Shown: positions 8,762 to 15,301, numbered from the stretch's first letter. The stretch: DNA of 18,863 bases from an uncultured Prevotella sp. (GCA_937906765.1 CALCUV010000285.1:1-18863); one strand, 5' to 3'. Notes: generated by a model not told the origin, from the sequence alone. Numbers and translations: made by a program.

Positions 8762-8804
8762 AGAGGAAGTTAGAAGAATCACTTACCTTCTTCTAACTTC
8801 CTTT
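8762..8804 (+). terminator. Hairpin terminator after asnS
   Basis: 17-nt arms (8762-8778 and 8788-8804) pair completely with one G-U around a 9-nt loop; the inner part is GGAAGTTAGAAGAA with its complement. It begins 17 bp after the asnS stop. The right arm ends in TTT and runs into an A/T stretch. Confidence 0.8.
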
Positions 8805-8820
8805 ATTAAAATCTTATAAC

Positions 8821-9681
8821 ATGAAAAAGTTCAAGTCGTTAGGAATTGTTGCTACAGCAATTGTGTTACTGATTATCGCCGTTATCGGTTTTTATATTTA
8901 CACAAACTCCGATGCCTACATTGCAAAGAAAATCTATAATTCTCTCGGCAATGATTATACAGTTGCACAATGTGATAGCATCATACTTCTTTCGCCTGAT
9001 TCTGAGTATGCAAAATTAGCGGAAGAAAAGAAACTGTCTCTCCTCCGCCAGCAACGTGAATGGAATGCAATCGCAAATGCACCTACCGTTGAGAGCATTA
9101 AGAATTATAAGAGTAAGCACACACTTACCGCAACCTATTCAACAGCTACTGACAAAGCATTAGATTCATTACTTTGGATAGATGCCATAAAGGGCAAATT
9201 AGATACAAATTATGATGAGTATCTAAAACTTGGGGAAGCGGCACACCACTACACAGAAGCAAGTAAAGTGCTCCAATTGATGAAAGAACTACCCTTTGAC
9301 GCAACCATCTCCGCTAATTTACAAAATAAATTAAGCACTTTTTATGAAGAACTTGGAAATGGCAATGCTTCAAAAGTGGCAGATATGTGCGCGGACACCG
9401 TTTCATTCTTTCTTTTCCATCAAAACCAAACCAAGAAAGAAGTTGCAAATTTCATAAATAAGAAATATTGCAAAAATATTAAGACAAGAACATTCACTGC
9501 ACCTTCTAATATTGAATTTCATAAGGCACGTATTAACAACGACGAGGTTGGTTATGCAATACTTTTTGATATAGAAATAACCTCGCCGAAGAAGGTTGCA
9601 AGAAAGCATAGTGCTTGTGTATATTTAAATAAGGAGGGAAAAATAACATACGTAGCACATAAACCATTTAAACGCCAATAG
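8821..9681 (+). CDS. Membrane-anchored protein of unknown function
   Basis: I do not recognise this 286-residue protein. A short positive N-terminus (MKKFKS) leads into one hydrophobic segment, residues ~7-27, with no signal-peptidase or lipobox site, so it is probably a single-span anchor with the rest outside the inner membrane. Residues ~35-170 are mainly helical and charged. Residues ~168-286 (LSTFYEELGNGNASKVADMC onward, then strands with YAILFDIEI and HSACVYLNKEGKITYVAH) have the helix-then-antiparallel-sheet look of an NTF2/SnoaL-like domain, which is a guess. It stands alone between the asnS terminator and the MaoC gene 68 bp downstream. Its AT-rich codons differ from asnS and suggest a less expressed or faster evolving gene. 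Confidence 0.75.
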   Translation: MKKFKSLGIVATAIVLLIIAVIGFYIYTNSDAYIAKKIYNSLGNDYTVAQCDSIILLSPDSEYAKLAEEKKLSLLRQQREWNAIANAPTVESIKNYKSKHTLTATYSTATDKALDSLLWIDAIKGKLDTNYDEYLKLGEAAHHYTEASKVLQLMKELPFDATISANLQNKLSTFYEELGNGNASKVADMCADTVSFFLFHQNQTKKEVANFINKKYCKNIKTRTFTAPSNIEFHKARINNDEVGYAILFDIEITSPKKVARKHSACVYLNKEGKITYVAHKPFKRQ

Positions 9682-9749
9682 TACGTGACTACAGCATACC
9701 TCCATATAAACTAATTTATTGCAAACAAACACTCTAATACTCTTCTAAC

Positions 9750-10217
9750 ATGGAAAAATTGGTAATTAACAGTTATGATGAGTTTGCTGCTCATTTAGGT
9801 CAGGAATTAGGCACTTCTGAATGGTTGGAAGTAAATCAAGAGCGCATCAATCTTTTTGCTGATGCAACACTTGATCATCAGTGGATACATATTGACACCG
9901 AACGTTGTAAAACTGAAAGTCCCTTTGGTCAAACAATTGCTCATGGGTATCTTACGCTTTCACTTCTCCCCTACTTGTGGGATCAAATTATCGAAGTTAA
10001 CAACATCAAGATGCTTGTAAACTACGGTATGGACAAAATGAAGTTTGGTCAAGCAGTGCTTTCAGGTCAATCTGTGCGATTGGTGACAAAGTTGGAAAGC
10101 ATTACCAATCTTCGTGGTATAGCAAAGGTTGAGATTAAATTCTATATAGAGATTCAAGGAGAAAAGAAGCATGCGCTTGATGGTGTAGCAACATTCCTTT
10201 ATCATTTTAATTCATAA
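9750..10217 (+). CDS. MaoC-like (R)-specific enoyl hydratase domain protein
   Basis: This is a single hot-dog-fold protein of 155 residues, the usual size for stand-alone MaoC-like hydratases. The hydratase-2 motif is present as FADATLDHQWIHID (36-49), with Asp42 and His47 at the spacing of the catalytic Asp/His pair, followed by GQTIAHGYLTLSL (60-72). Members hydrate trans-2-enoyl-CoA to (R)-3-hydroxyacyl-CoA, but substrates of the isolated bacterial proteins are poorly known, so no pathway is assigned. The motif has His-Gln-Trp where the classical one has Asn-Pro-x, as in the subgroup related to Rv0216/NodN proteins. No fatty-acid gene is adjacent. A large hairpin follows directly after the stop. 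Confidence 0.85.
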   Translation: MEKLVINSYDEFAAHLGQELGTSEWLEVNQERINLFADATLDHQWIHIDTERCKTESPFGQTIAHGYLTLSLLPYLWDQIIEVNNIKMLVNYGMDKMKFGQAVLSGQSVRLVTKLESITNLRGIAKVEIKFYIEIQGEKKHALDGVATFLYHFNS

Positions 10218-10292
10218 AGAAATCACCAAGCATTCTCAAATTGGGTTGCAAAAAGGGTCAATATTATCCCTCATTGCAACCCATATTTCTTT
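10216..10292 (+). terminator. Three-tier nested hairpin, probable terminator after the MaoC gene
   Basis: The central stem TGGGTTGCAA/TTGCAACCCA (10242-10251 and 10274-10283) encloses AGGG/CCCT (10254-10257 and 10268-10271). An outer pair AAAGAAAT/ATTTCTTT (10216-10223 and 10285-10292) flanks it. The central part followed by TATTTCTTT fits an intrinsic terminator. The outer pair starts within the MaoC stop codon. Confidence 0.65.
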
Positions 10293-10306
10293 AGTAATAA
10301 AATCTG

Positions 10307-10897
10307 ATGGACGATAAATATCTAACCATAACCGATAACGGCACAGAGGGGTTCTATTCCGAAAAGCGAAGTCGCTTTCTTGCTTTTGCACACCATGTCG
10401 AAACAGAAGAAGAAGTTAAAAACATAGTTGCCGGTTATCGCAAAAAATATTTTGATGCTCGCCACGTTTGCTATGCCTATATCTTAGGTTATGAAGGCGA
10501 GCGCACTCGTGCCAACGATGATGGCGAACCCGCAGGTTCATCTGGGCAACCTATCTTACGACAATTACGTTCCTTCGGATTAACCTTCTCACTCGTAGTT
10601 GTTGTGCGCTACTATGGAGGTGTAAACCTGGGCACAGGGGGACTTGTAGTCGCTTATAAAACGGCATCAAAGGAAGCTCTTGACGCATCTACCATTGAAG
10701 AGCGCTTCGTCAAATCTGAATTTCAAGCAAGTATCCCTTACACAGAAGTTGACCGAGCTATGCGCACCATCCGTTCCCTTGAAGCAGAAATTCTATCTCG
10801 CGAATATACCGCTCATGACACCGTCCTTACACTCAGATGTAGGTTGTCGCGAGAGAGCGAATTGAAAGAAAAACTTGGCGTGACTGAGAAAGATTAA
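10307..10897 (+). CDS. yigZ: YigZ/IMPACT (UPF0029) family protein
   Basis: This 196-residue protein is the usual length for YigZ. The N-terminal UPF0029 domain shows KRSRFLAFAHHV (20-31), GEPAGSSGQPIL (73-84) and the signature VVRYYGGVNLGTGGLVVAYK (99-118). The smaller C-terminal ferredoxin-like domain (about 135-196) resembles EF-G domain IV/V folds. The eukaryotic relative IMPACT modulates GCN2; the bacterial role is not settled. The start at 10307 is 15 bp beyond the preceding hairpin, so the gene is either transcribed by readthrough or from a promoter I could not identify. The 300-bp gap after it separates it from the sigma factor. Confidence 0.88.
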   Translation: MDDKYLTITDNGTEGFYSEKRSRFLAFAHHVETEEEVKNIVAGYRKKYFDARHVCYAYILGYEGERTRANDDGEPAGSSGQPILRQLRSFGLTFSLVVVVRYYGGVNLGTGGLVVAYKTASKEALDASTIEERFVKSEFQASIPYTEVDRAMRTIRSLEAEILSREYTAHDTVLTLRCRLSRESELKEKLGVTEKD

Positions 10898-11200
10898 TTT
10901 GATTGCCGGTTTTGAACAATCTATATTTATTTTTCATTTAACGTCAACTATTCCTAACACACATACACTCTAAACCCCAAAAATTCAAAACACAAGATAA
11001 TTATAGTATTGCCTTCACAAATTTCCTACTCCAAAATCTCCTATCATCAATCATTTTGGCAACAAAATTCAAACAAGCATACCCCTTTTTACCTCAGATT
11101 TCAACACTTAAATTCTTAATTTATAATAAAAACGCAAAAAAATTTTGCTCGTTTGGCAATAATTTCTACCTTTGAGCGACCTTAATAATCTAAACTAAAG
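10898..11200. other. Intergenic region upstream of the sigma-factor gene
   Basis: This is AT-rich and pyrimidine-skewed sequence without a tRNA, a plausible small gene or a clear hairpin. The only feature I can support is the promoter at 11143-11174. The stretch 10900-11140 shows nothing else. Confidence 0.6.
11143..11174 (+). promoter_or_regulatory. Bacteroidetes -33/-7 promoter of the sigma-factor gene
   Basis: TTTTG (11143-11147), a 19-nt spacer and TACCTTTG (11167-11174) match the Bacteroidetes TTTG-N19-TAnnTTTG arrangement exactly. The expected start site at about 11180 gives a leader of roughly 20 nt. This is the best promoter in the window. Confidence 0.65.
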
Positions 11201-12061
11201 ATGTATCAACTTAAAATTGCGCCCAGCATCACCAATCGCGAAGGTGAGGCGCTTGAAAGATACCTTCAAGACATAAGTAGAGCAGAAATGATTTCTCCTG
11301 AAGAGGAAGTAGAACTCTCCATGAAAATTCAGCGCGGTGACAATGCAGCACTTGCGCGTTTGGTTCGGGCTAACCTGCGCTTTGTTGTAAGCGTTGCGAA
11401 ACAGTATCAAAGTAAAGGATTGGGCCTCATTGACATCATCAATGAAGGAAACGTTGGATTAATAAAAGCTGCTCAACGTTTTGATCCAACAAGAGGTTTC
11501 AAATTCATTTCGTATGCCGTTTGGTGGATACGTCAAAGCATTCTACAAGCCATCACTGAGAAAAGCAGATTGGTGAGACTCCCCAGCAATCAAGAGGGAT
11601 TAATGAGTAAAGTTAAGAGATTCCGCAACAATTTTATGCAAGAGAATCAGCGCGAACCTAATGCTCAAGAAATCGCAACTGCCTTGGATATTGATGAGGA
11701 AAAAGTAATGGTAATCCTTGACACTTCCATTCGCCCAATAAGCATGGATGCACCAATTTCAGAAAATGATGATACCGCAATTATCGACCTCATAGCGTCA
11801 AATGATAGTAAAGAATCAACAGACTCTGAACTCGAAACGCAATCGCTCTCAACACAACTTAACATTGCGATATCTCAACTTCCTGAACGCGAACAAAATA
11901 TCATAAGAATGTCGTTCGGCATTGCAGGTCCGGAACGAACCTTAGACGAAATTGCTCAGCATATTGGTCTTTCTAAAGAACGTGTGCGACAACTTAAGGA
12001 AAAAGCCATCAAAACGCTACAATTACCTCAATCAAGGCAATTCCTAAGATGCTATATATAA
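11201..12061 (+). CDS. RpoD-like sigma-70 factor (primary-type, possibly a second paralogue)
   Basis: This 286-residue sigma factor has the length and layout of the Bacteroidetes primary sigma (SigABfr): region 1.1 is missing and the protein starts almost at region 1.2 (ERYLQDISRAEMISPEEEVEL, from 19). Region 2 is clear (RANLRFVVSVAKQYQSKGLGLIDIINEGN, 56-84; RFDPTRGFKFISYAVWWIRQ, 93-112). Region 3 follows, and region 4.2 carries the helix-turn-helix RTLDEIAQHIGLSKERVRQLKEKA (246-269). After region 2.4 it reads VRLPSNQEGLMSKVKRF, where I remember the canonical Bacteroidetes protein as VRLPLNQVGSLNKI. Region 3.2 and the C-terminus (QSRQFLRCYI) also depart. It is therefore either the primary sigma of a divergent lineage or a close second factor recognising similar promoters. 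It is monocistronic, with its own consensus promoter and a hairpin downstream. Confidence 0.9.
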   Translation: MYQLKIAPSITNREGEALERYLQDISRAEMISPEEEVELSMKIQRGDNAALARLVRANLRFVVSVAKQYQSKGLGLIDIINEGNVGLIKAAQRFDPTRGFKFISYAVWWIRQSILQAITEKSRLVRLPSNQEGLMSKVKRFRNNFMQENQREPNAQEIATALDIDEEKVMVILDTSIRPISMDAPISENDDTAIIDLIASNDSKESTDSELETQSLSTQLNIAISQLPEREQNIIRMSFGIAGPERTLDEIAQHIGLSKERVRQLKEKAIKTLQLPQSRQFLRCYI

Positions 12062-12116
12062 ATAGTCATATTCCATATTAACGAAGTAATTTCAGAATGT
12101 TAATTAATTTAGCATA

Positions 12117-12158
12117 AAATTAAGTCTCAAAGTTTTCAAAATCTTTGAGACTTAATTT
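12117..12158 (+). terminator. 16-bp perfect inverted repeat, terminator-like, made of the AAGTCTCAAAG repeat
   Basis: AAATTAAGTCTCAAAG (12117-12132) and its exact complement (12143-12158) enclose a 10-nt loop. It lies 55 bp after the sigma-factor stop, and the right arm ends in TTT. It can serve as a terminator in either direction. The 12-nt core TAAGTCTCAAAG is the same as in the tandem repeat at 4402-4443. A third, inverted copy of 11 nt is at 12166-12176. Confidence 0.6.
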
Positions 12159-12341
12159 GAATTTATTGAGACTTAGTTTTTCATAATTAAGTTTCTATGC
12201 AAATGGTTTAGATTTTAAACGAGAATAAATCTAGTCAAGGATAGAAAGTTCAAACTCCTCCTCCCCCTCTAACAGACACAATATTATAATAAGAAACATA
12301 ACTTAATTTAGAAAATTAAACGAAACTAGAAGATAAAAATG

Positions 12342-12349
12342 TAATTTTG
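12342..12349 (+). promoter_or_regulatory. Putative -7 promoter element for the 12428 gene or operon
   Basis: TAATTTTG fits TAnnTTTG. There is no good -33 TTTG at 19-21 nt upstream (only AT-rich sequence). The predicted start near 12356 would leave a leader of about 70 nt before the ATG at 12428 and argues against the in-frame GTG at 12368. Confidence 0.45.
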
Positions 12350-12427
12350 CACAAGAGAAACATTTAGGTGTTACACCCATATGCGAATTTTACCCATCAA
12401 AAGGTTCGTTTAATTTCACTAATTTCC

Positions 12428-12817
12428 ATGCAACAATTCAATAAACTCCTCATGCTCGCGCTATTTTCTGTTTTATCAGTAATAGGAATACAAGCACAAA
12501 AACAGGTTTATGGTTATGCTTACGCTACAAGTTTGAAAGACAGTGTAGTGTATATTTCTACGATTCAGCAGATTCCCAATGCACAAATTGGAAAAGATGG
12601 ATTCCTTAATTATCGTAGCGATTTCGGTGAGCAATTTAGAACATACCTCCAACAATATTACGACCAACCCAACGTTACTGCCGTGGTTATGTTCCACAAG
12701 AAGCGTAAAAAACTTGAAAAGCGCTACTTAAAAATGCGCAAAATCGCTAAGCAGGAACAGGGGAAACGCGTGATTGAAATCAACTATAGCGATTTCAAGT
12801 TTCAACCTGTTGAGTAA
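12428..12817 (+). CDS. Small secreted protein of unknown function
   Basis: Starting at the ATG at 12428 gives 129 residues with a clear signal peptide: QQFNK, then a hydrophobic core LLMLALFSVLSVIG, then IQA with probable cleavage after Ala23. An upstream in-frame GTG at 12368 would bury this signal inside a longer N-terminus and lies too close to the promoter. The mature ~106 residues have no cysteine. They contain DSVVYISTIQQIPNAQIG, YRSDFGEQFRTYLQQYY and a very basic helix KKRKKLEKRYLKMRKIAK, and end YSDFKFQPVE. I recall similar short secreted proteins in Bacteroides but know no function. It precedes the HprK-like gene by 38 bp with no terminator, so co-transcription with the cluster is possible. 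Confidence 0.8.
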   Translation: MQQFNKLLMLALFSVLSVIGIQAQKQVYGYAYATSLKDSVVYISTIQQIPNAQIGKDGFLNYRSDFGEQFRTYLQQYYDQPNVTAVVMFHKKRKKLEKRYLKMRKIAKQEQGKRVIEINYSDFKFQPVE

Positions 12818-12855
12818 TTTATTGTGACAAGTAAGAATCTTAACTACTGCTCGGA

Positions 12856-13758
12856 ATGGACAATCTATACTTTCGTGTCGCAGACATGAATTTCCAAATT
12901 GAATTCTTAGACGAAGAGGACAACAGAAATATGTTGCCCTCTTTTCCAGTTTTTCATGTCAAAGAGATTCCCAACGAACCCTTAATGTTCACCCTACAAG
13001 TGGGTAAATCATTATGTGAGATTACCCCTAAAGGTGAAGAAATCGGACAATTTGATTGTGGAGGCGCCAACCATGGGATTTACAAATTACCCGAAGGAGG
13101 TTACGCCATTCATATTTCATCTCCAGAAGGCATACCTTCTTGTGTACTTGAAGCAAATGCCGATTTCACAAAGTGTAAAGCAACTTTAATCGGCGAAGAA
13201 GAAGGAACAAGACAATTTGGACTTAACAATGCCGTCATGATTTGCTTTGCATTTAGTGGCGCATATCATAACATCCTGCTGATTCATGCCTCTGTGCCAA
13301 TGATAAACGACAAGGCATACTTATTCTTAGGCAAAAGTGGCACTGGTAAAAGCACACATTGCAAGTTATGGTTAGAAAACTTTAAGGAGGCTGATTTGCT
13401 CAATGACGACAATCCCGCTATTCGCATTCATCCAGATGGAAATATCTACGTATATGGCACTCCTTGGAGTGGAAAAACTCCATGCTATCGTGCTTTACGC
13501 AAATTGACCGGAGGTTTCTTGCGACTTGAGCAAGCACCTTATAACGAGATTAACCGTCTCTCCCCCGTTCACGCTTTTGCATGTGTGCTTTCCTCATGCT
13601 CAACTATGATTTGGGACAAACCTTCTTATAAAAAGATTTGCGATACGGTCACCAAGGTAATTTCTCGAGTTCCAGCGTTCTACCTCAAGAACCTTCCAAA
13701 CAAAGAAGCAGCACAAATGAGTTACGCATCACTACGTCCTGAAGATGAGAACAATTGA
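12856..13758 (+). CDS. HprK/PEP-carboxykinase-like P-loop protein of a PqqD-type cluster
   Basis: This 300-residue protein has a beta-rich N-terminal half (about 1-135) and a P-loop kinase-like C-terminal half. The latter shows IHAS (143-146), the Walker A motif GKSGTGKST (159-167), LLNDDNPAI (181-189) with the acidic pair expected to bind Mg/catalyse, and GTPWSGKT (201-208). That order is the HPr kinase / ATP-PEP carboxykinase fold. Relatives sit beside PqqD-like proteins in peptide-modification clusters, and some in lasso-peptide clusters phosphorylate the precursor. No HPr partner gene is present and the HPrK signature region is not conserved, so a PTS role is unlikely. Its last 14 bp overlap the next gene, implying translational coupling. 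Alternative start Met11 is possible. Whether it is a kinase or only an ATPase cannot be told from the sequence. Confidence 0.82.
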   Translation: MDNLYFRVADMNFQIEFLDEEDNRNMLPSFPVFHVKEIPNEPLMFTLQVGKSLCEITPKGEEIGQFDCGGANHGIYKLPEGGYAIHISSPEGIPSCVLEANADFTKCKATLIGEEEGTRQFGLNNAVMICFAFSGAYHNILLIHASVPMINDKAYLFLGKSGTGKSTHCKLWLENFKEADLLNDDNPAIRIHPDGNIYVYGTPWSGKTPCYRALRKLTGGFLRLEQAPYNEINRLSPVHAFACVLSSCSTMIWDKPSYKKICDTVTKVISRVPAFYLKNLPNKEAAQMSYASLRPEDENN

Positions 13759-14197
13759 AATACCCAACGAAATACTCATCCCGAAAGTCAAAGAAGTAAT
13801 TGACCGTGGAGCTACTGCCACATTAAGGGTAAAAGGTCACTCCATGCGCATATTTCTTAGCAACGGGAGAGACCTTGTAACTCTCATTGCACCAGAACGT
13901 GAAAACTTAAGAGTTGGCGATGTTGTTTTAGCAGAGATACAACCTAAAGTCTACGTGCTCCACCGAATTATTCAGCGCACACAAGACCAACTCACACTTA
14001 TGGGAGATGGGAATGTGGGAACTACTGAAGCTTGCACTATTAAAGATGTTATAGGGATAGTCACTCTATTTTACAGAAAAGGAAGAACAAAACCTGATTC
14101 TGTAAATGGGTGGAAATGGAAAACATATTCACGGATATGGTTAACCTTAACCCCATTTAGAAGATATATTTTGGCAATTCACAGAAGATTATTTTAA
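13745..14197 (+). CDS. S24/S26-type (signal peptidase-like) peptidase
   Basis: This 150-residue protein has the S26 peptidase core. GHSMRIFL (31-38) gives Ser33 as nucleophile, LRVGDVVLAE (55-64) is the conserved strand, and VLHRII (71-76) gives His73. LTLMGDGN (83-90) and IKDVIGIV (99-106) complete the fold. Histidine in the place of the usual lysine is the Sec11/archaeal/SipW form of the Ser-His dyad. It lacks the N-terminal membrane anchor of signal peptidase I; instead the C-terminal ~30 residues (RIWLTLTPFRRYILAIHRRLF) form a basic, hydrophobic stretch that could lie on the membrane. The ATG at 13745 is inside the HprK-like gene, and the PqqD-like gene begins 8 bp after its stop. A role in cleaving a modified peptide or leader is inferred from context. 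Confidence 0.8.
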   Translation: MRTIEIPNEILIPKVKEVIDRGATATLRVKGHSMRIFLSNGRDLVTLIAPERENLRVGDVVLAEIQPKVYVLHRIIQRTQDQLTLMGDGNVGTTEACTIKDVIGIVTLFYRKGRTKPDSVNGWKWKTYSRIWLTLTPFRRYILAIHRRLF

Positions 14198-14205
14198 ACC
14201 ATATT

Positions 14206-14475
14206 ATGAAACTCAAGAAAGGATTTGCGCTACATGACGTATGCGGAGAAAAGGTACTCATCGCAGAGGGTATTGAAAACGTCAATTTTTCAAAAATGAT
14301 AAACCTTAATCCCACGGCGGCATTCCTATGGGAAGAAGCTGAGAAGGGAGATTTTACGGTTGAATCATTAGCTGAGTCTCTCACCAAAGAATATGAAGTA
14401 ACTTATTCACAAGCTCTCAGCGACACAACTACGCTTATTGAGCAATGGAAAACCAATGAACTTATAGAGTGTTAA
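14206..14475 (+). CDS. PqqD-like RiPP recognition element protein
   Basis: This 89-residue protein has the PqqD winged-helix pattern: two N-terminal beta strands (FALHDVCGEKVLIAEG), then MINLNPTAAFLWEEAEKGDFTVESLAESLTKEY (31-63, the NxTAAFLW block typical of the family), and a final helix with QALSDTTTLIEQWKTNELI. PqqD domains bind the leader of a precursor peptide and hand it to a modifying enzyme. No radical SAM enzyme, lasso B2 protease/B1, YcaO or precursor gene was found next to it, so the peptide and any further enzyme must be elsewhere or the system works differently. It is the last gene of the cluster; a strong terminator follows. Confidence 0.82.
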   Translation: MKLKKGFALHDVCGEKVLIAEGIENVNFSKMINLNPTAAFLWEEAEKGDFTVESLAESLTKEYEVTYSQALSDTTTLIEQWKTNELIEC

Positions 14476-14510
14476 ACGCTTCCTGCTCAGTACCAATATA
14501 AAATGTATAT

Positions 14511-14562
14511 AATCCCCAAGTTTGGTTTCAGTAGTTTTCACAACCAACTTTGGGATTTTTTT
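14511..14562 (+). terminator. Rho-independent terminator after the PqqD-like gene
   Basis: The left arm starts AATCCCCAAGTTTGGTT (14511-14527) and the right arm is AACCAACTTTGGGATT (14542-14557), pairing with one mismatch and one bulged T. Seven T's follow (14556-14562). This is the most canonical terminator in the window and closes the HprK-like/S26/PqqD cluster. Confidence 0.85.
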
Positions 14563-14614
14563 ATAGCAACATTCCAACTTCAGTCTTCCCCCCAACTCCA
14601 AAAAGAAATAACCT

Positions 14615-15301
14615 ATGAAACGAACAGACTGCTATTTCACACTTTTAATTATTGCATTATTCTGCCCTTTCTTCCTATTTGATTCACTTTATGAATGTTA
14701 CAAAACCTTCAATGCCGAGCATGGCATGGTAATGAGTTTTATAAAATTCGGCGTATTATCGACTCTTGGAGAAATGTTAGGTTGCCGTCTTAATAATGGG
14801 AAGTATATTCCAAAATCTTTCGGACTCTTGCCACGCGTGATAGTTTGGGGATTCTTGGGAATGGGTATTAATGCCGCAATGATTATCTTCTCAAAAGGCA
14901 CTCCCATACTCATGGAGTATTTGGGAATGACAGATGCTATTACGAGTTTTACAAACGCAGATTTCACTCTCAACAAATTATGGGTAGCACTTGCCGTTTC
15001 TATTGCGATGAACACCATATTTGCTCCTGTCTTTATGACTTTCCACAAAATTACTGACGCACATATAGCCATCCACGGTGGAAGTCTTAAATCGTTGATA
15101 ACTCCAATCCCTATGGCAGAACGTTTTGCGCAAATAGATTGGAACAAACAATGGGGATTTGTTTTTAAGAAGACCATTCCCTTCTTTTGGTATCCCGCAC
15201 ACACCATCACTTTCTTGCTCCCCACTGAGCAACGCGTGTTGTTTGCAGCTCTCTTAGGAATCGTCTTAGGAGTATTATTAGCAGTTGCAACAAAGAAATA
15301 A
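14615..15301 (+). CDS. Mpv17/PMP22-like integral membrane protein
   Basis: This 228-residue inner-membrane protein has hydrophobic segments near residues 8-24, 72-92, 120-141 and 206-226, with weaker ones near 40-55 and 188-203. The C-terminal part KTIPFFWYPAHTITFLLPTEQRVLF (186-210) resembles the W-x-x-W-P-x-x-x-x-x-N-F-x-x-V-P-x-x-x-R-V-L-F pattern of the Mpv17/PMP22 family of organelle membrane proteins. From memory, Bacteroidetes members of this length carry that annotation. Function is unknown; the eukaryotic proteins are proposed channels. It stands between a strong terminator upstream and the GH92 genes downstream, 63-93 bp away, so it may share a transcript with them, but no functional link is evident. 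Confidence 0.65.
   Translation: MKRTDCYFTLLIIALFCPFFLFDSLYECYKTFNAEHGMVMSFIKFGVLSTLGEMLGCRLNNGKYIPKSFGLLPRVIVWGFLGMGINAAMIIFSKGTPILMEYLGMTDAITSFTNADFTLNKLWVALAVSIAMNTIFAPVFMTFHKITDAHIAIHGGSLKSLITPIPMAERFAQIDWNKQWGFVFKKTIPFFWYPAHTITFLLPTEQRVLFAALLGIVLGVLLAVATKK

Larger units (their letters stand above)
12062..12427. other. Intergenic region downstream of the sigma-factor gene
   Basis: This non-coding AT-rich stretch contains the 16-bp inverted repeat at 12117-12158, a further inverted copy of the repeat core at 12166-12176, a pyrimidine-rich tract near 12255-12270 and the putative -7 element at 12342-12349. No credible small gene or precursor peptide is visible in it. Confidence 0.55.

Noticed and set aside
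11152..11155. TTTG at 11152 as the -33 element of the sigma-factor promoter
   Set aside because: The spacer to the -7 element would be only 11 nt; TTTTG at 11143-11147 gives the proper 19 nt.
12368..12427. GTG start at 12368 for the small secreted protein
   Set aside because: It would put 20 residues ahead of a clean signal peptide and lies about 12 nt from the predicted transcription start.
12856..13758. True HPr kinase/phosphorylase of the PTS
   Set aside because: No HPr or PTS gene is nearby, the N-terminal half differs, and the neighbours are PqqD-like and S26-type proteins.
14503..14679. Short open frame starting at the ATG near 14503 as a possible RiPP precursor next to the PqqD-like gene
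   Set aside because: It reads through both arms of the terminator hairpin and into the next gene in another frame, and has no leader/core character.
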